A stretch of DNA of 52,090 nucleotides, from the NCBI RefSeq assembly GCF_020251205.1, contig NZ_JAIWYX010000022.1, positions 1 through 52,090 of the forward strand, read 5' to 3'. The notes beneath the pieces are model-generated. The model made no database searches. It was given only the letters and a program-made list of their open reading frames with translations, and was not told the DNA's origin. Positions within the stretch are counted from its first letter, which is position 1. Each line of letters starts with the position of its first letter. The stretch comes from Arthrobacter sp. M4 (GTDB lineage Bacteria > Actinomycetota > Actinomycetes > Actinomycetales > Micrococcaceae). A program made the translations under genes and the position numbers. Of this stretch, positions 31,952-40,853 are shown piece after piece.

Positions 31952-32416
31952 CTACAGGACGCTCGCCAGGTAATCGATCGCAAGCTTGTAGCCCTGCACG
32001 CCTGCGCCGACGATGACAGCCGAGCAGACGGGGGAGAGGTACGAGTGGTGCCGGAATTCCTCACGCTGGTGCACGTTGGTGATGTGGACCTCGACGGCGG
32101 GAAGGGACACGGCCGCGAGGGCGTCGCGCAGGGCCACGGACGTGTGCGTGAAGGCACCGGCATTGATGACGATGCCCACGGCATTAGTCCGGGCATCGTG
32201 GATCGCGTCCAGAAGGTCGCCTTCATGGTTGGACTGGACGCAGTCCACGCTGAAGCCGTGGGCCTCCGCCGCGTTGATGGCGAGCTGCTCGACGTCGGCC
32301 AGGGTTGAAGTACCGTACTTCTCCGGTTCCCGGGTGCCCAGCAGGTTCAGGTTGGGACCGTTGACAACAAGGATAGTGCCGCGGCTGGCTTCAGTGGCGG
32401 AGGAGGCTTCAGTCAT
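31952..32416 (-). CDS. aroQ: Type II 3-dehydroquinate dehydratase
   Basis: Dehydrates 3-dehydroquinate to 3-dehydroshikimate in the shikimate pathway. 154 residues, the usual length. Motifs: VVNGPNLNLLGTREPEKYG with the catalytic Tyr and the flexible-loop Arg, QSNHEGDLLDAI, NAGAFTHTSVALRDAL, and EVHITNVHQREEFRHHS. The last of these carries the catalytic His. It converges with marP and stands alone, with no other aro gene beside it. Confidence 0.95.
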   Translation of the reverse strand: MTEASSATEASRGTILVVNGPNLNLLGTREPEKYGTSTLADVEQLAINAAEAHGFSVDCVQSNHEGDLLDAIHDARTNAVGIVINAGAFTHTSVALRDALAAVSLPAVEVHITNVHQREEFRHHSYLSPVCSAVIVGAGVQGYKLAIDYLASVL

Positions 32417-32524
32417 GCGTCCAATCTATCGGCTCGGCGCGCACGGTCCCTTTTCGTGACGCGGCCCGTGGGGTCCCTGGGCTTATCGATGCAAAGGCCT
32501 TCCAGACCCGCCACTTTTGAGCTC

Positions 32525-33337
32525 CTACCGGACCTCGGCGTCGCTGGCGAAGAACTCGGTGAGCGCCGGACCAATCACGTCATCTTTCGCTTGGTGCGTC
32601 TGGCCCGCCAGGGATTCATGCCGTGAGTCGGGAATCGCATCGGCTGTGTTCTTGACGGCAGCCGCCATATTTGCCTTCGACTTGCCGCCGCCCATAATGA
32701 GCGTGGGCACCGTGATCTTCTGCAGGGTGTCACGGGGAACCTCGAAGTTGCCCATAACGGCTGCGTCGTAGGGGAGCGTGTGGGCGACGCCGGTGAGCTG
32801 TTTCCACACCTTGGGAGAGAGCCGCATCAAGAGCGGTACAAACGGCGGGGCACCGACCATCTTCACCATGAAGAAGGCAACAGCCCCGGCTCTGTCGCCT
32901 TTTGCGATGAGCTGCCTGAGCTGTCCGTGGTAGTCGAGCTCCTGCCTTTTGACCTTGTGGAGTCCAACGTAGGGTGCCTCGTAGGAGGCAATCCTGCGCA
33001 TTCCCACTCCGGAAGCTGCGGCGTGCAAGGCGAGCGCCCCGCCCGAGGAGAAACCGGCCACAAACGGATTCCCACCCGCCGCGATGATCACTGCCTCAAG
33101 GTCTTCGTACTCCCGCTCCACGGCGTAGGGCTGGGTGTCACCGCTCCCGCCGCGGCCTCGTCGATCGTAGAAATAGACGGTGAACCGGTCCGCGAGATGG
33201 TTTGCCAGGCTGCGGCTGGGACCAAAGTCGCGGTAGCACAGGGCCCCATCCACAAGCACGAGTTCCGGGCCGGAACCGACTTTCTCATAGGCGATGGGCG
33301 TGCCGTCCTTGGACGTTACTGTCTGGGTTTCTGCCAC
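32525..33337 (-). CDS. Alpha/beta-hydrolase fold protein
   Basis: A 270-residue cytosolic alpha/beta hydrolase. The nucleophile elbow is GFSSG with Ser97. An oxyanion-type start is seen at LVLVDGAL, and YDRRGRGGSGD is the usual strand-loop. The candidate catalytic His lies near the C-terminus. The GTG start follows AAGGGGA. It starts 9 bases after the end of the upstream zinc-ribbon-like gene, so the two are probably one transcript. Substrate unknown. Confidence 0.85.
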   Translation of the reverse strand: MAETQTVTSKDGTPIAYEKVGSGPELVLVDGALCYRDFGPSRSLANHLADRFTVYFYDRRGRGGSGDTQPYAVEREYEDLEAVIIAAGGNPFVAGFSSGGALALHAAASGVGMRRIASYEAPYVGLHKVKRQELDYHGQLRQLIAKGDRAGAVAFFMVKMVGAPPFVPLLMRLSPKVWKQLTGVAHTLPYDAAVMGNFEVPRDTLQKITVPTLIMGGGKSKANMAAAVKNTADAIPDSRHESLAGQTHQAKDDVIGPALTEFFASDAEVR

Positions 33338-33346
33338 TATTTCCCC

Positions 33347-33679
33347 TTACGTCCCCGACTGGTTGCTGAGGTCCCAGTGGATTCGGATGGCCTCGGCAAT
33401 CGGCCCGCCGGCCACGTCTACCCTGAATGCCACTGGTGCCGTGCCCGTTTCCTCGATGACTGAATCACGGTAGACGCGGCCGCAGGACGGGCACAGCGTG
33501 AAGAGTTCTCCGTCTTCGGGCCATGCCGCAAGTCCTTTTGGCGCCGGAAGTTCACCTCCATGAATGGGAATGCCTTGCGAGTTGGCCGGGATCAGTCCGT
33601 CCCTGCCTACGGTGTTTCCGCAGATGCACGTGATTGTGGTGACATCATGGCCGCTGACTTCGGCGTATTCGGTGTCCAT
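33347..33679 (-). CDS. Small protein with a predicted zinc ribbon
   Basis: A 110-residue protein with two cysteine pairs, CIC near residue 18 and CPSC near residue 63, spaced like a zinc-ribbon. GGAGG lies 6 bases before ATG 33679. It is upstream of the alpha/beta hydrolase on the same strand. I recognise no family; a metal-binding role is inferred from the cysteines only. Confidence 0.65.
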   Translation of the reverse strand: MDTEYAEVSGHDVTTITCICGNTVGRDGLIPANSQGIPIHGGELPAPKGLAAWPEDGELFTLCPSCGRVYRDSVIEETGTAPVAFRVDVAGGPIAEAIRIHWDLSNQSGT

Positions 33680-33765
33680 GGCGAGCCTCCGATTATGGGA
33701 AGTGGACCCTTTTACCTCAGGGTACGTTGGCGCATTACCGCTGGTAAGGGGTCCGGCACGCCAAA

Positions 33766-33793
33766 GGGGGCTGCCGTTAGTCGGGCAGCCCCC
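33766..33793 (-). terminator. Terminator of the alpha-galactosidase operon
   Basis: GGGGGCTGCC and GGCAGCCCCC form a perfect 10-bp stem with an 8-base loop, 20 bases after the alpha-galactosidase stop, followed on the minus strand by TTT. Confidence 0.65.
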
Positions 33794-33812
33794 TGGGCAC
33801 GGTCTTTCTACG

Positions 33813-36041
33813 CTACGCCACGGTTACTTCAAGCAGCAGCGCATGCTCGGGGTTCAGAATCGGCATGGGCAACCCGACCTCGGCCAAGAAGCTACCTGTC
33901 ACCTCAGCCCCGGATGCCAGCCATGCTGGCGGCTGGACCTGCGTGAACGTGTGGGTGTAGTCCGCGTCTCCGGGCGCCGGGAAAATGGCGTCCACCCGGT
34001 AGTTGCGTTCCGGGTCGAGTCCGGGGATGGCGATCCGCCCAGGCCGGTCGGCGAAGGAAGTGCGGGTACTGACGACGGCGAACAAGGCCGCCGTCGAACC
34101 GTCACCGAAGCCGGCGGTGCCGTCCGCCACCACGCCATGGATATTGAGTGAGTCGTCGGGTACGTCGGCACGGACCATCCGGCCGCTGTGGATGAGGTCG
34201 CGGTGCTTCTTGTACAGGCCGATGAACCGCTTGAGTTCCTCACGTTCGGTGCCCTTCGCTTCCCGGATGTCCCACTCCATGCCGAAGTGCCCAAAGAGCG
34301 CTGTGATGGCCCGGAAGGACAGGTCGTGGGTGCGGGCCGTGGTGTGCGAGGTGGTGGGGCCGATGTGCTGGCCGATGAGTTCAGGCGGGACCACCAGTCC
34401 GGTCCAGCGCTGGATTGTCTGCCGTTCCAGGGCGTCGTTGCAGTCCGAGGCCCAGATCCGGTCTGTCCGCTCTAGGATGCCGAGGTCCACCCGCGCACCG
34501 CCGGAGGAGCAGGATTCAATCTCCACGGAGGGGTGCTTTTCCTTGAGGGCGTCGAAAAGTCGGTACGCGGCAAGGGTTTGCTCGTGGACGGATGCCTTGC
34601 CGTTGTGGCCGTGTTCCAGCAGGTCGCGGTTCTGGTCCCATTTGAGGTAGCTGATGTTGTTCTCGCTGAGCAGGGCACTCATCCGGTCGAAAATGTACTG
34701 CCAGGCCTCGGGGTTGACCAGGTCGATGATGTGCTGGTTGCGCCATTCAAGCGGCAGGCGGCCGCCGTCCTTGTGGGATGCGGCGGAGGGGCTGACGATC
34801 CAGTCCGGGTGGGCCCGGGCGACGTCGGAGTCCAGGTTGATCATTTCCGGCTCCACCCACAGGCCGAATTCCATGCCGCGCGATGTCACGGCGTCGATGA
34901 GGGGAGTGAGGCCGTTGGGCCAGATTTTTTCGTCCGCGTACCAGTCGCCCAGCCCGGCCTTGTCGTCGCGGCGTCCGCGGAACCAACCGTCGTCGAGCAC
35001 AAAGCGCTCCACGCCCAGGTCCGCGGCGGACTCGGCCAGTTCCAGGAGCGTGTCGAGGTTGTGGTCGAAGTACACGGCCTCCCAGGTGTTGAGGTTTACC
35101 GGTCGGGGCTTTCCTGCGGGCAGGCCGGTTGATGCTGTCGGCAGAACGTGGTGCGGGCGACTGCGGAACCAGGAATAGAAAGCCTCGCTGATGCCGTCGA
35201 GTCCGCGGTCGGAGAAGGCGGCGAATAGTGCTGGCGTCGTGTAGCTCTCTCCGGGCTCCAGGACTACTTCGGCCGGGCCCAGCAGTTCCGAGCCGCCAAT
35301 CATGGTGCGTCCGTCGGCCAGGGAATCGGCGAATTGCTCGTGGTTGCCGCTCCACGCGAGGTGCGTCGCCCACACTTTGCCGCGGCGGTTGCCGAAGCCA
35401 GGTGTGCCGGCGGCGAACAGCAGGGAGGAGTCGTGTCCGGTGCGGCCATGCCTGCCTGTGCGGACCCAGGTTCCCTGGGTAACGGCCCGCCGCTGCGGGT
35501 GCCTCTCCCTGGCCCAGCGCCCAGTGAGGTCGAGAAGTTCGACGGCGTCACGCCCCACCGGGAGGACGGTCGCCAGGTCGTCGAGCTGGAAAGGCGAGTC
35601 GCCGTCGTTGTTCAGTGTGTGGCGCAGCTCCAGCAGGCCGCCCGGGTGCAGGGTAAGCCGGGAGGTCACGGTGATACCGGCGTCGGGGTCAGCCTGGGTG
35701 ATGACCGCCGAGCCGGAGCCGTCCGCGGATGCCAGGCGGCCGGCGTCGGAGAAACTGGCGTCCATAACGCGAAGCCTCACCGAGAAGTCCAGTCCGGGGA
35801 CCCCGTTCACAATACGGTGGCCCCGCAGTCCTGGGCGACCCTGCCAACCGGAAGAACCTTGGGGAAGAAGACCTGTGGGGACGTTGGCGTCGATAGCGGA
35901 AGGTGGGATGGCGTCGCCAAGAATGGCCAGGTCCGGCAGGGTGGGGCCCAGGTCGGCGCCCCAATGGATGACCTCGGCCTCTCCGCTGTTGAAGGCGATC
36001 ACCAGGCTCGTTCCGGCGGAGCGAAGGTGCAGGGGGTCCAT
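33813..36041 (-). CDS. Alpha-galactosidase, glycoside hydrolase family 36
   Basis: Retaining alpha-galactosidase that cuts terminal alpha-galactose from melibiose, raffinose or related oligosaccharides. 742 residues with the GH36 layout: N-terminal beta-sandwich (to about 310), catalytic TIM barrel, C-terminal beta domain. The nucleophile is Asp469 in YLKWDQNR. The acid/base is in WASDCND (Asp533 or Asp536). The substrate-binding ESCSSGGAR (509-517) and VLDDGWFRGRRDD are also seen. No signal peptide, so it is cytosolic. It is the last gene of the transporter operon, 128 bases after the binding protein, and works on the imported sugar. Galactose could then go to the Leloir pathway, for which galE is nearby. 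Confidence 0.94.
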   Translation of the reverse strand: MDPLHLRSAGTSLVIAFNSGEAEVIHWGADLGPTLPDLAILGDAIPPSAIDANVPTGLLPQGSSGWQGRPGLRGHRIVNGVPGLDFSVRLRVMDASFSDAGRLASADGSGSAVITQADPDAGITVTSRLTLHPGGLLELRHTLNNDGDSPFQLDDLATVLPVGRDAVELLDLTGRWARERHPQRRAVTQGTWVRTGRHGRTGHDSSLLFAAGTPGFGNRRGKVWATHLAWSGNHEQFADSLADGRTMIGGSELLGPAEVVLEPGESYTTPALFAAFSDRGLDGISEAFYSWFRSRPHHVLPTASTGLPAGKPRPVNLNTWEAVYFDHNLDTLLELAESAADLGVERFVLDDGWFRGRRDDKAGLGDWYADEKIWPNGLTPLIDAVTSRGMEFGLWVEPEMINLDSDVARAHPDWIVSPSAASHKDGGRLPLEWRNQHIIDLVNPEAWQYIFDRMSALLSENNISYLKWDQNRDLLEHGHNGKASVHEQTLAAYRLFDALKEKHPSVEIESCSSGGARVDLGILERTDRIWASDCNDALERQTIQRWTGLVVPPELIGQHIGPTTSHTTARTHDLSFRAITALFGHFGMEWDIREAKGTEREELKRFIGLYKKHRDLIHSGRMVRADVPDDSLNIHGVVADGTAGFGDGSTAALFAVVSTRTSFADRPGRIAIPGLDPERNYRVDAIFPAPGDADYTHTFTQVQPPAWLASGAEVTGSFLAEVGLPMPILNPEHALLLEVTVA

Positions 36042-36081
36042 GTGGATAGTTCTCTTTCCAGTCGTTTGCGTGGTGGTGCAG

Positions 36082-36126
36082 GCCTGCCGGCGCCTGCTAT
36101 GAGTTCGCAGGGTGCCGCCGGCAGGC
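36082..36126 (-). promoter_or_regulatory. Hairpin before the alpha-galactosidase gene
   Basis: GCCTGCCGGCG (36082-36092) pairs exactly with 36116-36126 around 23 bases. With the next hairpin it fills the gap between the binding protein and alpha-galactosidase and could reduce expression of the enzyme relative to the binding protein. Confidence 0.5.
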
Positions 36127-36137
36127 GGGGTTTGTGG

Positions 36138-36162
36138 GTGTGCCGGACAGGGCCCGGCACAC
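36138..36162 (-). promoter_or_regulatory. Hairpin after the binding-protein gene
   Basis: GTGTGCCGG-N7-CCGGCACAC, 7 bases after the stop. Without a T-run it is more likely an mRNA-stabilising or attenuating stem than a full terminator. Confidence 0.5.
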
Positions 36163-36169
36163 CGGTGTC

Positions 36170-37519
36170 TTACTTGAAGAGGTTGTTGACCTGCTCGTTG
36201 GCGGCCGTCAGGGAGCTGGCGGGCTGCTTGCCGGAGACCACGGAGTCCATGGCCGGCTTCATGATGCCGTCCACCTTGGCTGCCTTGTCCGCGATCGGGA
36301 ACAGGAAGGTGGTGCCGTTGTCGACGTGCTGCGTGAAGGCGGTCACGTCAACGCCCTTGGCCTTGAAGGCTGCGGCTGCCTTTTCGGAGGAGGTGGAGAT
36401 GGCGGGGAAGACAACGGCCTTGGATGCAACGACGTCCTGGCAGGCGGCGGAGCCCAGGTATTCGACCCACTTGGCGGCTGCGGCGGGCTTTTTGGTGCCG
36501 GCCCAGATGGAATCGGCCAGGCCGTTGAACATGGAGGCGCGCTTGCCGTTGGGGCCGGTGGGGGTCGGTGCGATGCCGACTTCGACGCCCTTGTAGCCGG
36601 TGTATTGGCCGATCATCCAGGATCCGTTGCTGTTGATGGCGGCCTTGCCTGCGGCGAAGTTGTCGGCCACGCTTGCGCCCACGGTGGTTTCAAGCTTGGG
36701 CATGTAGCCCTTCTCGGAGAGTCCTGCCCACCACTTGATGGTGTCTTGGAACTTGGGGTCGTCGTAGTTGAAGTGCTTGCCCCAAGGGTTTTTGTCCGTG
36801 TGGGTCCAGCCGGTTGTGGCTGTTAGGAAGCTCCACTGGGTCTGGCCCTGGCCGGAGCCGGCGGACTCCAGGCCGAGTCCGTAGACGGCCACGTTGTTCT
36901 TGTCGAAGCCTGCCTCGTCGCCGCGTTTGCCGTTCTTGTCCACGGTGAGGTGGGCGACGGTCTTCTCGTAGGTGCCGCCGTCCTGCGGGTTCCACGTGAG
37001 GTTCTTCATCTGCTCCTCGGTGATTCCGGCGTCGGCTGCCATCTTCTTGTTGTAGAAGAGGGCGATGGTGTCCCAGTCCTTGGGCAGGCCGTAGCGTTTG
37101 CCGTCCTCGCCGACCCAGAGGTCGGCCAGGCCCTTGTTGTAGACGTTGAGATCGACGTTGTCCTTCTTCACCGCGTCATCGATGGAAAGCAGCTGCTTGT
37201 TCTTGATGAATTCGGGGTACTTCGACAGGTGGTCAGTGAACACGTCCGGGGCGGTGCCTGCCACGAAGCCGTTGGTCAGGGTGGACCAGTAGTCGTCCCA
37301 GCCGCGCTGGGTGATCTTCACCGTGATGTTCGGGTTGGCCTTCTGGAAGTCTTCGGCGCACTGTTTGTACGCGGGAAGCTGGTTGGCGTCCCAGAGCCAG
37401 TAGTTGATTTCACCCTTGGCCTCTTCGCTGGAGGTGCCTCCGCTGGCGTTGCTGCATGCAGAGAGGGCAAGGACAGCGGCGGCCGCGGCGGCGAGGGCGC
37501 CGGCTGCTTTCTTCTTCAT
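36170..37519 (-). CDS. Extracellular sugar-binding lipoprotein of an ABC importer
   Basis: Family 1 solute-binding protein, 449 residues, anchored outside the membrane. The N-terminus MKKKAAGALAAAAAAVLALS ends in the lipobox LSAC, with Cys22 as the lipidated residue. The mature part has the usual two-lobe pattern (INYWLWDANQLPAYKQCAED, ITQRGWDDYWS, GKRYGLPKDWDTIALFYNKK). It follows the two permeases in the operon, the reverse of the common order. With GH36 downstream, alpha-galactosides such as raffinose or melibiose are the likely ligands. No ATPase gene is present; these importers often share one elsewhere in the genome. Confidence 0.92.
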   Translation of the reverse strand: MKKKAAGALAAAAAAVLALSACSNASGGTSSEEAKGEINYWLWDANQLPAYKQCAEDFQKANPNITVKITQRGWDDYWSTLTNGFVAGTAPDVFTDHLSKYPEFIKNKQLLSIDDAVKKDNVDLNVYNKGLADLWVGEDGKRYGLPKDWDTIALFYNKKMAADAGITEEQMKNLTWNPQDGGTYEKTVAHLTVDKNGKRGDEAGFDKNNVAVYGLGLESAGSGQGQTQWSFLTATTGWTHTDKNPWGKHFNYDDPKFQDTIKWWAGLSEKGYMPKLETTVGASVADNFAAGKAAINSNGSWMIGQYTGYKGVEVGIAPTPTGPNGKRASMFNGLADSIWAGTKKPAAAAKWVEYLGSAACQDVVASKAVVFPAISTSSEKAAAAFKAKGVDVTAFTQHVDNGTTFLFPIADKAAKVDGIMKPAMDSVVSGKQPASSLTAANEQVNNLFK

Positions 37520-37606
37520 GGGGGTCCTTTCAGGGACGTTGGTTCCTGGGCCTGCGGAGAGGCCAGGCCTGATGGGTTGGGGTGGTGTTCGGTGGAGCGG
37601 GGTTGG

Positions 37607-38533
37607 TTATTTGATTCCGGAGAAACCGATGGAGTTGACGATCTTCTTGCCGAAGGCGATGAACAGGATGAGGACCGGCAGGGCGGAAATGAGGGTGGCT
37701 GCCATGAGGCCGGACCAGTCGGGGGCGCCCTGGGGTGATTGTGATTTGAAGACGCCCAACCCCACAGTGAGGACCCGGGTGCCTTCGTCGTTGCCGACCA
37801 GGAGGGGCCAGAAGTATTCGTTCCACTGGCCGATGAAGGTCAGCAGGGCCAGTGTTGCGATGGGGGCGGCCGCGTTAGGAAGCACGATCTGGAAGAAGAT
37901 GCGCAGGTGCTTGGCACCGTCCAGCATGGCGGCCTCTTCGACTTCCCTGGACATGTTCAGGAAGAACTGGCGCAGGAAGAAGATGGCGAACGGCGTCATG
38001 AAGACGTAGGGCAGGACCAGGCCGAGCATGGTGTTCAGCAGGCCCAGGTTCTTGATGAGGAGGAAATTGGGCAGTGCCGTGAAGATCGGCGGCACCATCA
38101 TGGTGGCCAGGAAGAGGCTGAACACCACGTTCCTGCCCCGCCAGCGAAGGCGGGCGAAGGCGTAGGCTGCCATCGCGCTGAAGAAGACCGCACCGGCTGT
38201 TGTGATGGAGGAGAACAGGATGGAGTTGCGCAGGTACGCCCAGAAGTCGATCTGTGCTCCTGAACCGCCCTCCGCGATGGCCTGCTCAGCGGACTGGAGG
38301 CCGAACACCCTCATGTAGGAGCCGACGTTGAACTCGGCCGGCAGTATGTTGGTGGCGTTGGCGGCCAGTGCGCTGTTGGTGGAAAGCGAGGTCCGCAGCA
38401 CCCAGTAGAACGGGAGGACGGAGACCGCGATGGCCAGGATCACCAGCGCCCAGGCACCGGCGGTGCGCCAGGTGAATGGCTTGCGGCGCCTTGTAACGGC
38501 AGGGGCGGACGTGGAAGCTGTGGTGGTAGTCAT
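37607..38533 (-). CDS. ABC sugar permease (MalG/LacG type)
   Basis: Inner-membrane component of the importer, 308 residues with six predicted membrane helices. The EAA loop that docks the ATPase reads EEAAMLDGAKHLRIFFQIVLP, typical of CUT1 permeases. A periplasmic loop of about 65 residues follows the first helix. It starts 25 bases after the stop of the other permease; GGGAAA precedes the ATG. Confidence 0.92.
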   Translation of the reverse strand: MTTTTASTSAPAVTRRRKPFTWRTAGAWALVILAIAVSVLPFYWVLRTSLSTNSALAANATNILPAEFNVGSYMRVFGLQSAEQAIAEGGSGAQIDFWAYLRNSILFSSITTAGAVFFSAMAAYAFARLRWRGRNVVFSLFLATMMVPPIFTALPNFLLIKNLGLLNTMLGLVLPYVFMTPFAIFFLRQFFLNMSREVEEAAMLDGAKHLRIFFQIVLPNAAAPIATLALLTFIGQWNEYFWPLLVGNDEGTRVLTVGLGVFKSQSPQGAPDWSGLMAATLISALPVLILFIAFGKKIVNSIGFSGIK

Positions 38534-38558
38534 GGTATTTCCCTAGTTCCTTGGTCCG

Positions 38559-39512
38559 TTAGTCCAGGTCCGACTCGTTGCCGCGGAGGAACTTCATCTG
38601 AATGAAGGCCACCAGGGCGAGGATGACGAAGAGGATGACGGCCAGTGCCGAGCCGTAGCCGAAGTCCGATTCGGTGAAGGCGCGCTGGTAGATGTAGTAC
38701 TGCAGCACGCGGCTGGCGTTGACGGGACCGCCCTGCGTGGTCACCGCCACCGTGTCGAACACCTGGAATGAACCGATGACGGTCACTACGAGGACCAGCA
38801 CGATGACCGGGCGAAGCAGGGGCATGGTGATCCGCCAGAATGTCTGCCACGGGTTGGCGCCGTCCAGGTTGGCCACCTCATAGACATGGCCGGGAATTGC
38901 CTGCAGGCCCGCGAAGATGAGCAGCGCCGTGTAGCCCATGTGGCGCCAGGTGTTGATCAGCGCCTGGGTGGGGATGGCCCACTGCTCACTGCCGAAGAAG
39001 GCAACCTTGGGCAGTCCCACCGCGTCGATCAAGTGGTTCACGATGCCGATCTGGTAATCCAGCAACCAGAACCACAAAAGTGCGGCGATCACGTTGGCCA
39101 TCAGGTAGGGGAGCAGCAGGCTTCCCCGGATCAGCGTGGACTTGGCAACACGCTGCATCAGGAGCGCCAGGCCCAGCGCGAGGACCGTCTGGAGTCCGAT
39201 GTTGATCAACACGTACTGCACGGTGACCCACAGGGCGTTCCAGAACAGCGGATCCTTGGCAATGGCCTCATAGTTCTTCGCCCCGATCCATTCCGGATCA
39301 CCCAGGATGCTGTACTCCGTGAAGCTCAGGTAGATACCCCGGATGGTGGGAACCAGGAAGAAAACGATGAAGCCGATCATCGCCGGAGCAATGAACAAAA
39401 GGGCGATCTTGAAGTCTCCCTTGTTTCGGCGCCAGCCGTTGGAAACAGTCCCTCCTGTTCCTCGACGGCTCGCCTTGCGGACCGGAACGGCCCGGGCGGT
39501 GGTGGTGGTCAT
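38559..39512 (-). CDS. ABC sugar permease (MalF/LacF type)
   Basis: First gene of the galactoside operon; 317 residues, six membrane helices, EAA loop EVANLDGANPWQTFWRITMP. The N-terminal 35 residues are basic and cytosolic. ATG 39512 follows GGAGGG by 7 bases; the longer open frame to 39773 contains the promoter and operator and is not coding. Expression should be controlled by the LacI-type operator at 39553-39572. Confidence 0.92.
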   Translation of the reverse strand: MTTTTARAVPVRKASRRGTGGTVSNGWRRNKGDFKIALLFIAPAMIGFIVFFLVPTIRGIYLSFTEYSILGDPEWIGAKNYEAIAKDPLFWNALWVTVQYVLINIGLQTVLALGLALLMQRVAKSTLIRGSLLLPYLMANVIAALLWFWLLDYQIGIVNHLIDAVGLPKVAFFGSEQWAIPTQALINTWRHMGYTALLIFAGLQAIPGHVYEVANLDGANPWQTFWRITMPLLRPVIVLVLVVTVIGSFQVFDTVAVTTQGGPVNASRVLQYYIYQRAFTESDFGYGSALAVILFVILALVAFIQMKFLRGNESDLD

Positions 39513-39527
39513 CCTTGATCCCTCCGC

Positions 39528-39543
39528 TGTGATGTGAGTTACA
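39528..39543. promoter_or_regulatory. Candidate Crp/GlxR site TGTGA-N6-TTACA
   Basis: One base from the TGTGA-N6-TCACA consensus of actinobacterial Crp/GlxR. It lies 16-31 bases before the permease ATG, just after the predicted transcription start, a position that fits repression better than activation. Confidence 0.4.
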
Positions 39544-39552
39544 ACTGACATC

Positions 39553-39582
39553 GAATCTACACGAGTAGAAATGTGCGTGCAA
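39553..39582 (-). promoter_or_regulatory. LacI-type operator over the promoter of the galactoside operon
   Basis: GAATCTACACGAGTAGAAAT (39553-39572) matches the operator of the oxidoreductase gene at TCTAC-NCGN-GTAGA. On the minus strand TTGCAC (39582-39577), 17 bp and TAGATT (39559-39554) form the promoter, with the -10 inside the operator, the same build as at 29664-29693. Confidence 0.75.
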
Positions 39583-39642
39583 GGCGTCATGCTCAGTAAA
39601 ATCAATGGAAATAACGTGGTCAGATGTCTGACAGAAGCGGTA

Positions 39643-39673
39643 CTGTTGACTCGAGTAGATTGCGATGTAAGGA
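39643..39673 (+). promoter_or_regulatory. Weak operator and promoter of the LacI gene
   Basis: TTGACT (39646-39651), 16 bp and TAAGGA (39668-39673) read towards the LacI gene. TTGAC-TCGA-GTAGATT overlaps the -35 and matches the right half of the LacI operator. This suggests autoregulation. Confidence 0.4.
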
Positions 39674-39830
39674 TTTCTGGGAAACTAAGCTGCCTGCTGA
39701 AGGGATTGACAATGGTGTTCTTGAACAGCCTGCCGGGCGTTGCCTGCCCTTCCGGAATGGGCTGCGGCACCACCGTCCGGATGCCGGCCTCGCAGTTCGT
39801 GCCGCGCGCGGATCGTTAGCATTGATCACT

Positions 39831-40853
39831 ATGACCACCACCCAGGCAGACAATCCAACACGCGGACCGGTGACGCGCAAGGACGTGGCCCGCTATGCGG
39901 GCGTCAGCACCGCCGTCGTGAGCTATGTGGTCAATGGCGGACCCAAGAAAGTGGCTCCAGCCACGGAAGCAAGGGTCCAACACGCCATCCGCGTCCTGGG
40001 TTACCGGCCCAATGCAGCTGCGCGCGCTCTCAAACTCGGATCAAGCGAGACGTTTGGCTTGGTAATACCTGACAACAGCAACCCGTTCTTCGCCCGATTG
40101 GCCCATGCCGTAGAGGATGCCGCAGCCGAGCGGGGCTTTGCGTTGGTCCTTGCCAACTCTGATGCCAATCTGGCCAAGGAACGCAGGAACGTCCGTAACC
40201 TGGCGTCGCGTCAGGTGGATGGCGTGCTGCTGGCCAGCGTGCTTTTCGAGCCTGACCTCACTGACCTCGAACTAGCGGATATCCCGTCGGTATTGCTAAA
40301 CCAGGGAAGGGAAGCCCCGGGGTTCAATAGCGTTGGAGTCGATCTGGCTGCCGGGGCACGGCTTGCCACGGAGCACCTGATCGGCCACGGCCATACGAAC
40401 ATTGCCGCCTGCATCGGCATCAACACCTCCGAGGAGATGGATGGCCGCGAGCACGGATGGCGCCAGGCGCTTAAAGACGCTGGCCTGAGGGAAGGGATCA
40501 TTGTCAGAAGCCCCTTCGATCGCCCCGGAGGTTACGAAGCGGGTAGGCGGCTGCTCGGGGCCGCTGACCGTCCCAAAGCTATTTTTGCCAGTTCCGACCT
40601 GCAGGCAGTGGGCCTGTTGCGGGCCATCCGCGAGGCGGGGCTGTCCGTACCGGAAGATGTGGCGATTGTGTCCTTCGACGGCATTGTTGAGGGTGAATAC
40701 ACGTGGCCGCCCCTGACCACAGTGACGCAGCCGGTCCGGGAAATGGCCGACTGCGCCGTGGATGCCTTGCTCGCCGCAAAACGTGGCGAGGCTCCGCAGC
40801 ACCGGATCTTTGCAACCACGTTGCAGATCCGGCAGTCCTGCGGCTGCAACTAG
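39831..40853 (+). CDS. LacI-family regulator of the galactoside operon
   Basis: A 340-residue LacI/GalR protein. HTH TRKDVARYAGVSTAVVSYVV (about 15-34), hinge YRPNAAARALKLG, and a sugar-binding core from FGLVIPDNSNPFF to the C-terminal SCGCN. ATG 39831 is set by the HTH; the longer frame from 39624 has no features. It is divergent from the transporter operon with operator sites between, the classic place for a local repressor relieved by an imported sugar. Its stop overlaps the stop of galE by four bases (CTAG), tail to tail. Confidence 0.9.
   Translation: MTTTQADNPTRGPVTRKDVARYAGVSTAVVSYVVNGGPKKVAPATEARVQHAIRVLGYRPNAAARALKLGSSETFGLVIPDNSNPFFARLAHAVEDAAAERGFALVLANSDANLAKERRNVRNLASRQVDGVLLASVLFEPDLTDLELADIPSVLLNQGREAPGFNSVGVDLAAGARLATEHLIGHGHTNIAACIGINTSEEMDGREHGWRQALKDAGLREGIIVRSPFDRPGGYEAGRRLLGAADRPKAIFASSDLQAVGLLRAIREAGLSVPEDVAIVSFDGIVEGEYTWPPLTTVTQPVREMADCAVDALLAAKRGEAPQHRIFATTLQIRQSCGCN

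Larger units (their letters stand above)
39513..39830. other. Divergent control region of the galactoside operon and its LacI gene
   Basis: This 318-bp stretch has no gene. From left to right it holds a Crp-like site (39528-39543), an operator-embedded promoter reading left (39554-39582) and a weaker operator-like site with a promoter reading right (39643-39673). About 150 bases of leader precede the LacI start. Confidence 0.7.
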
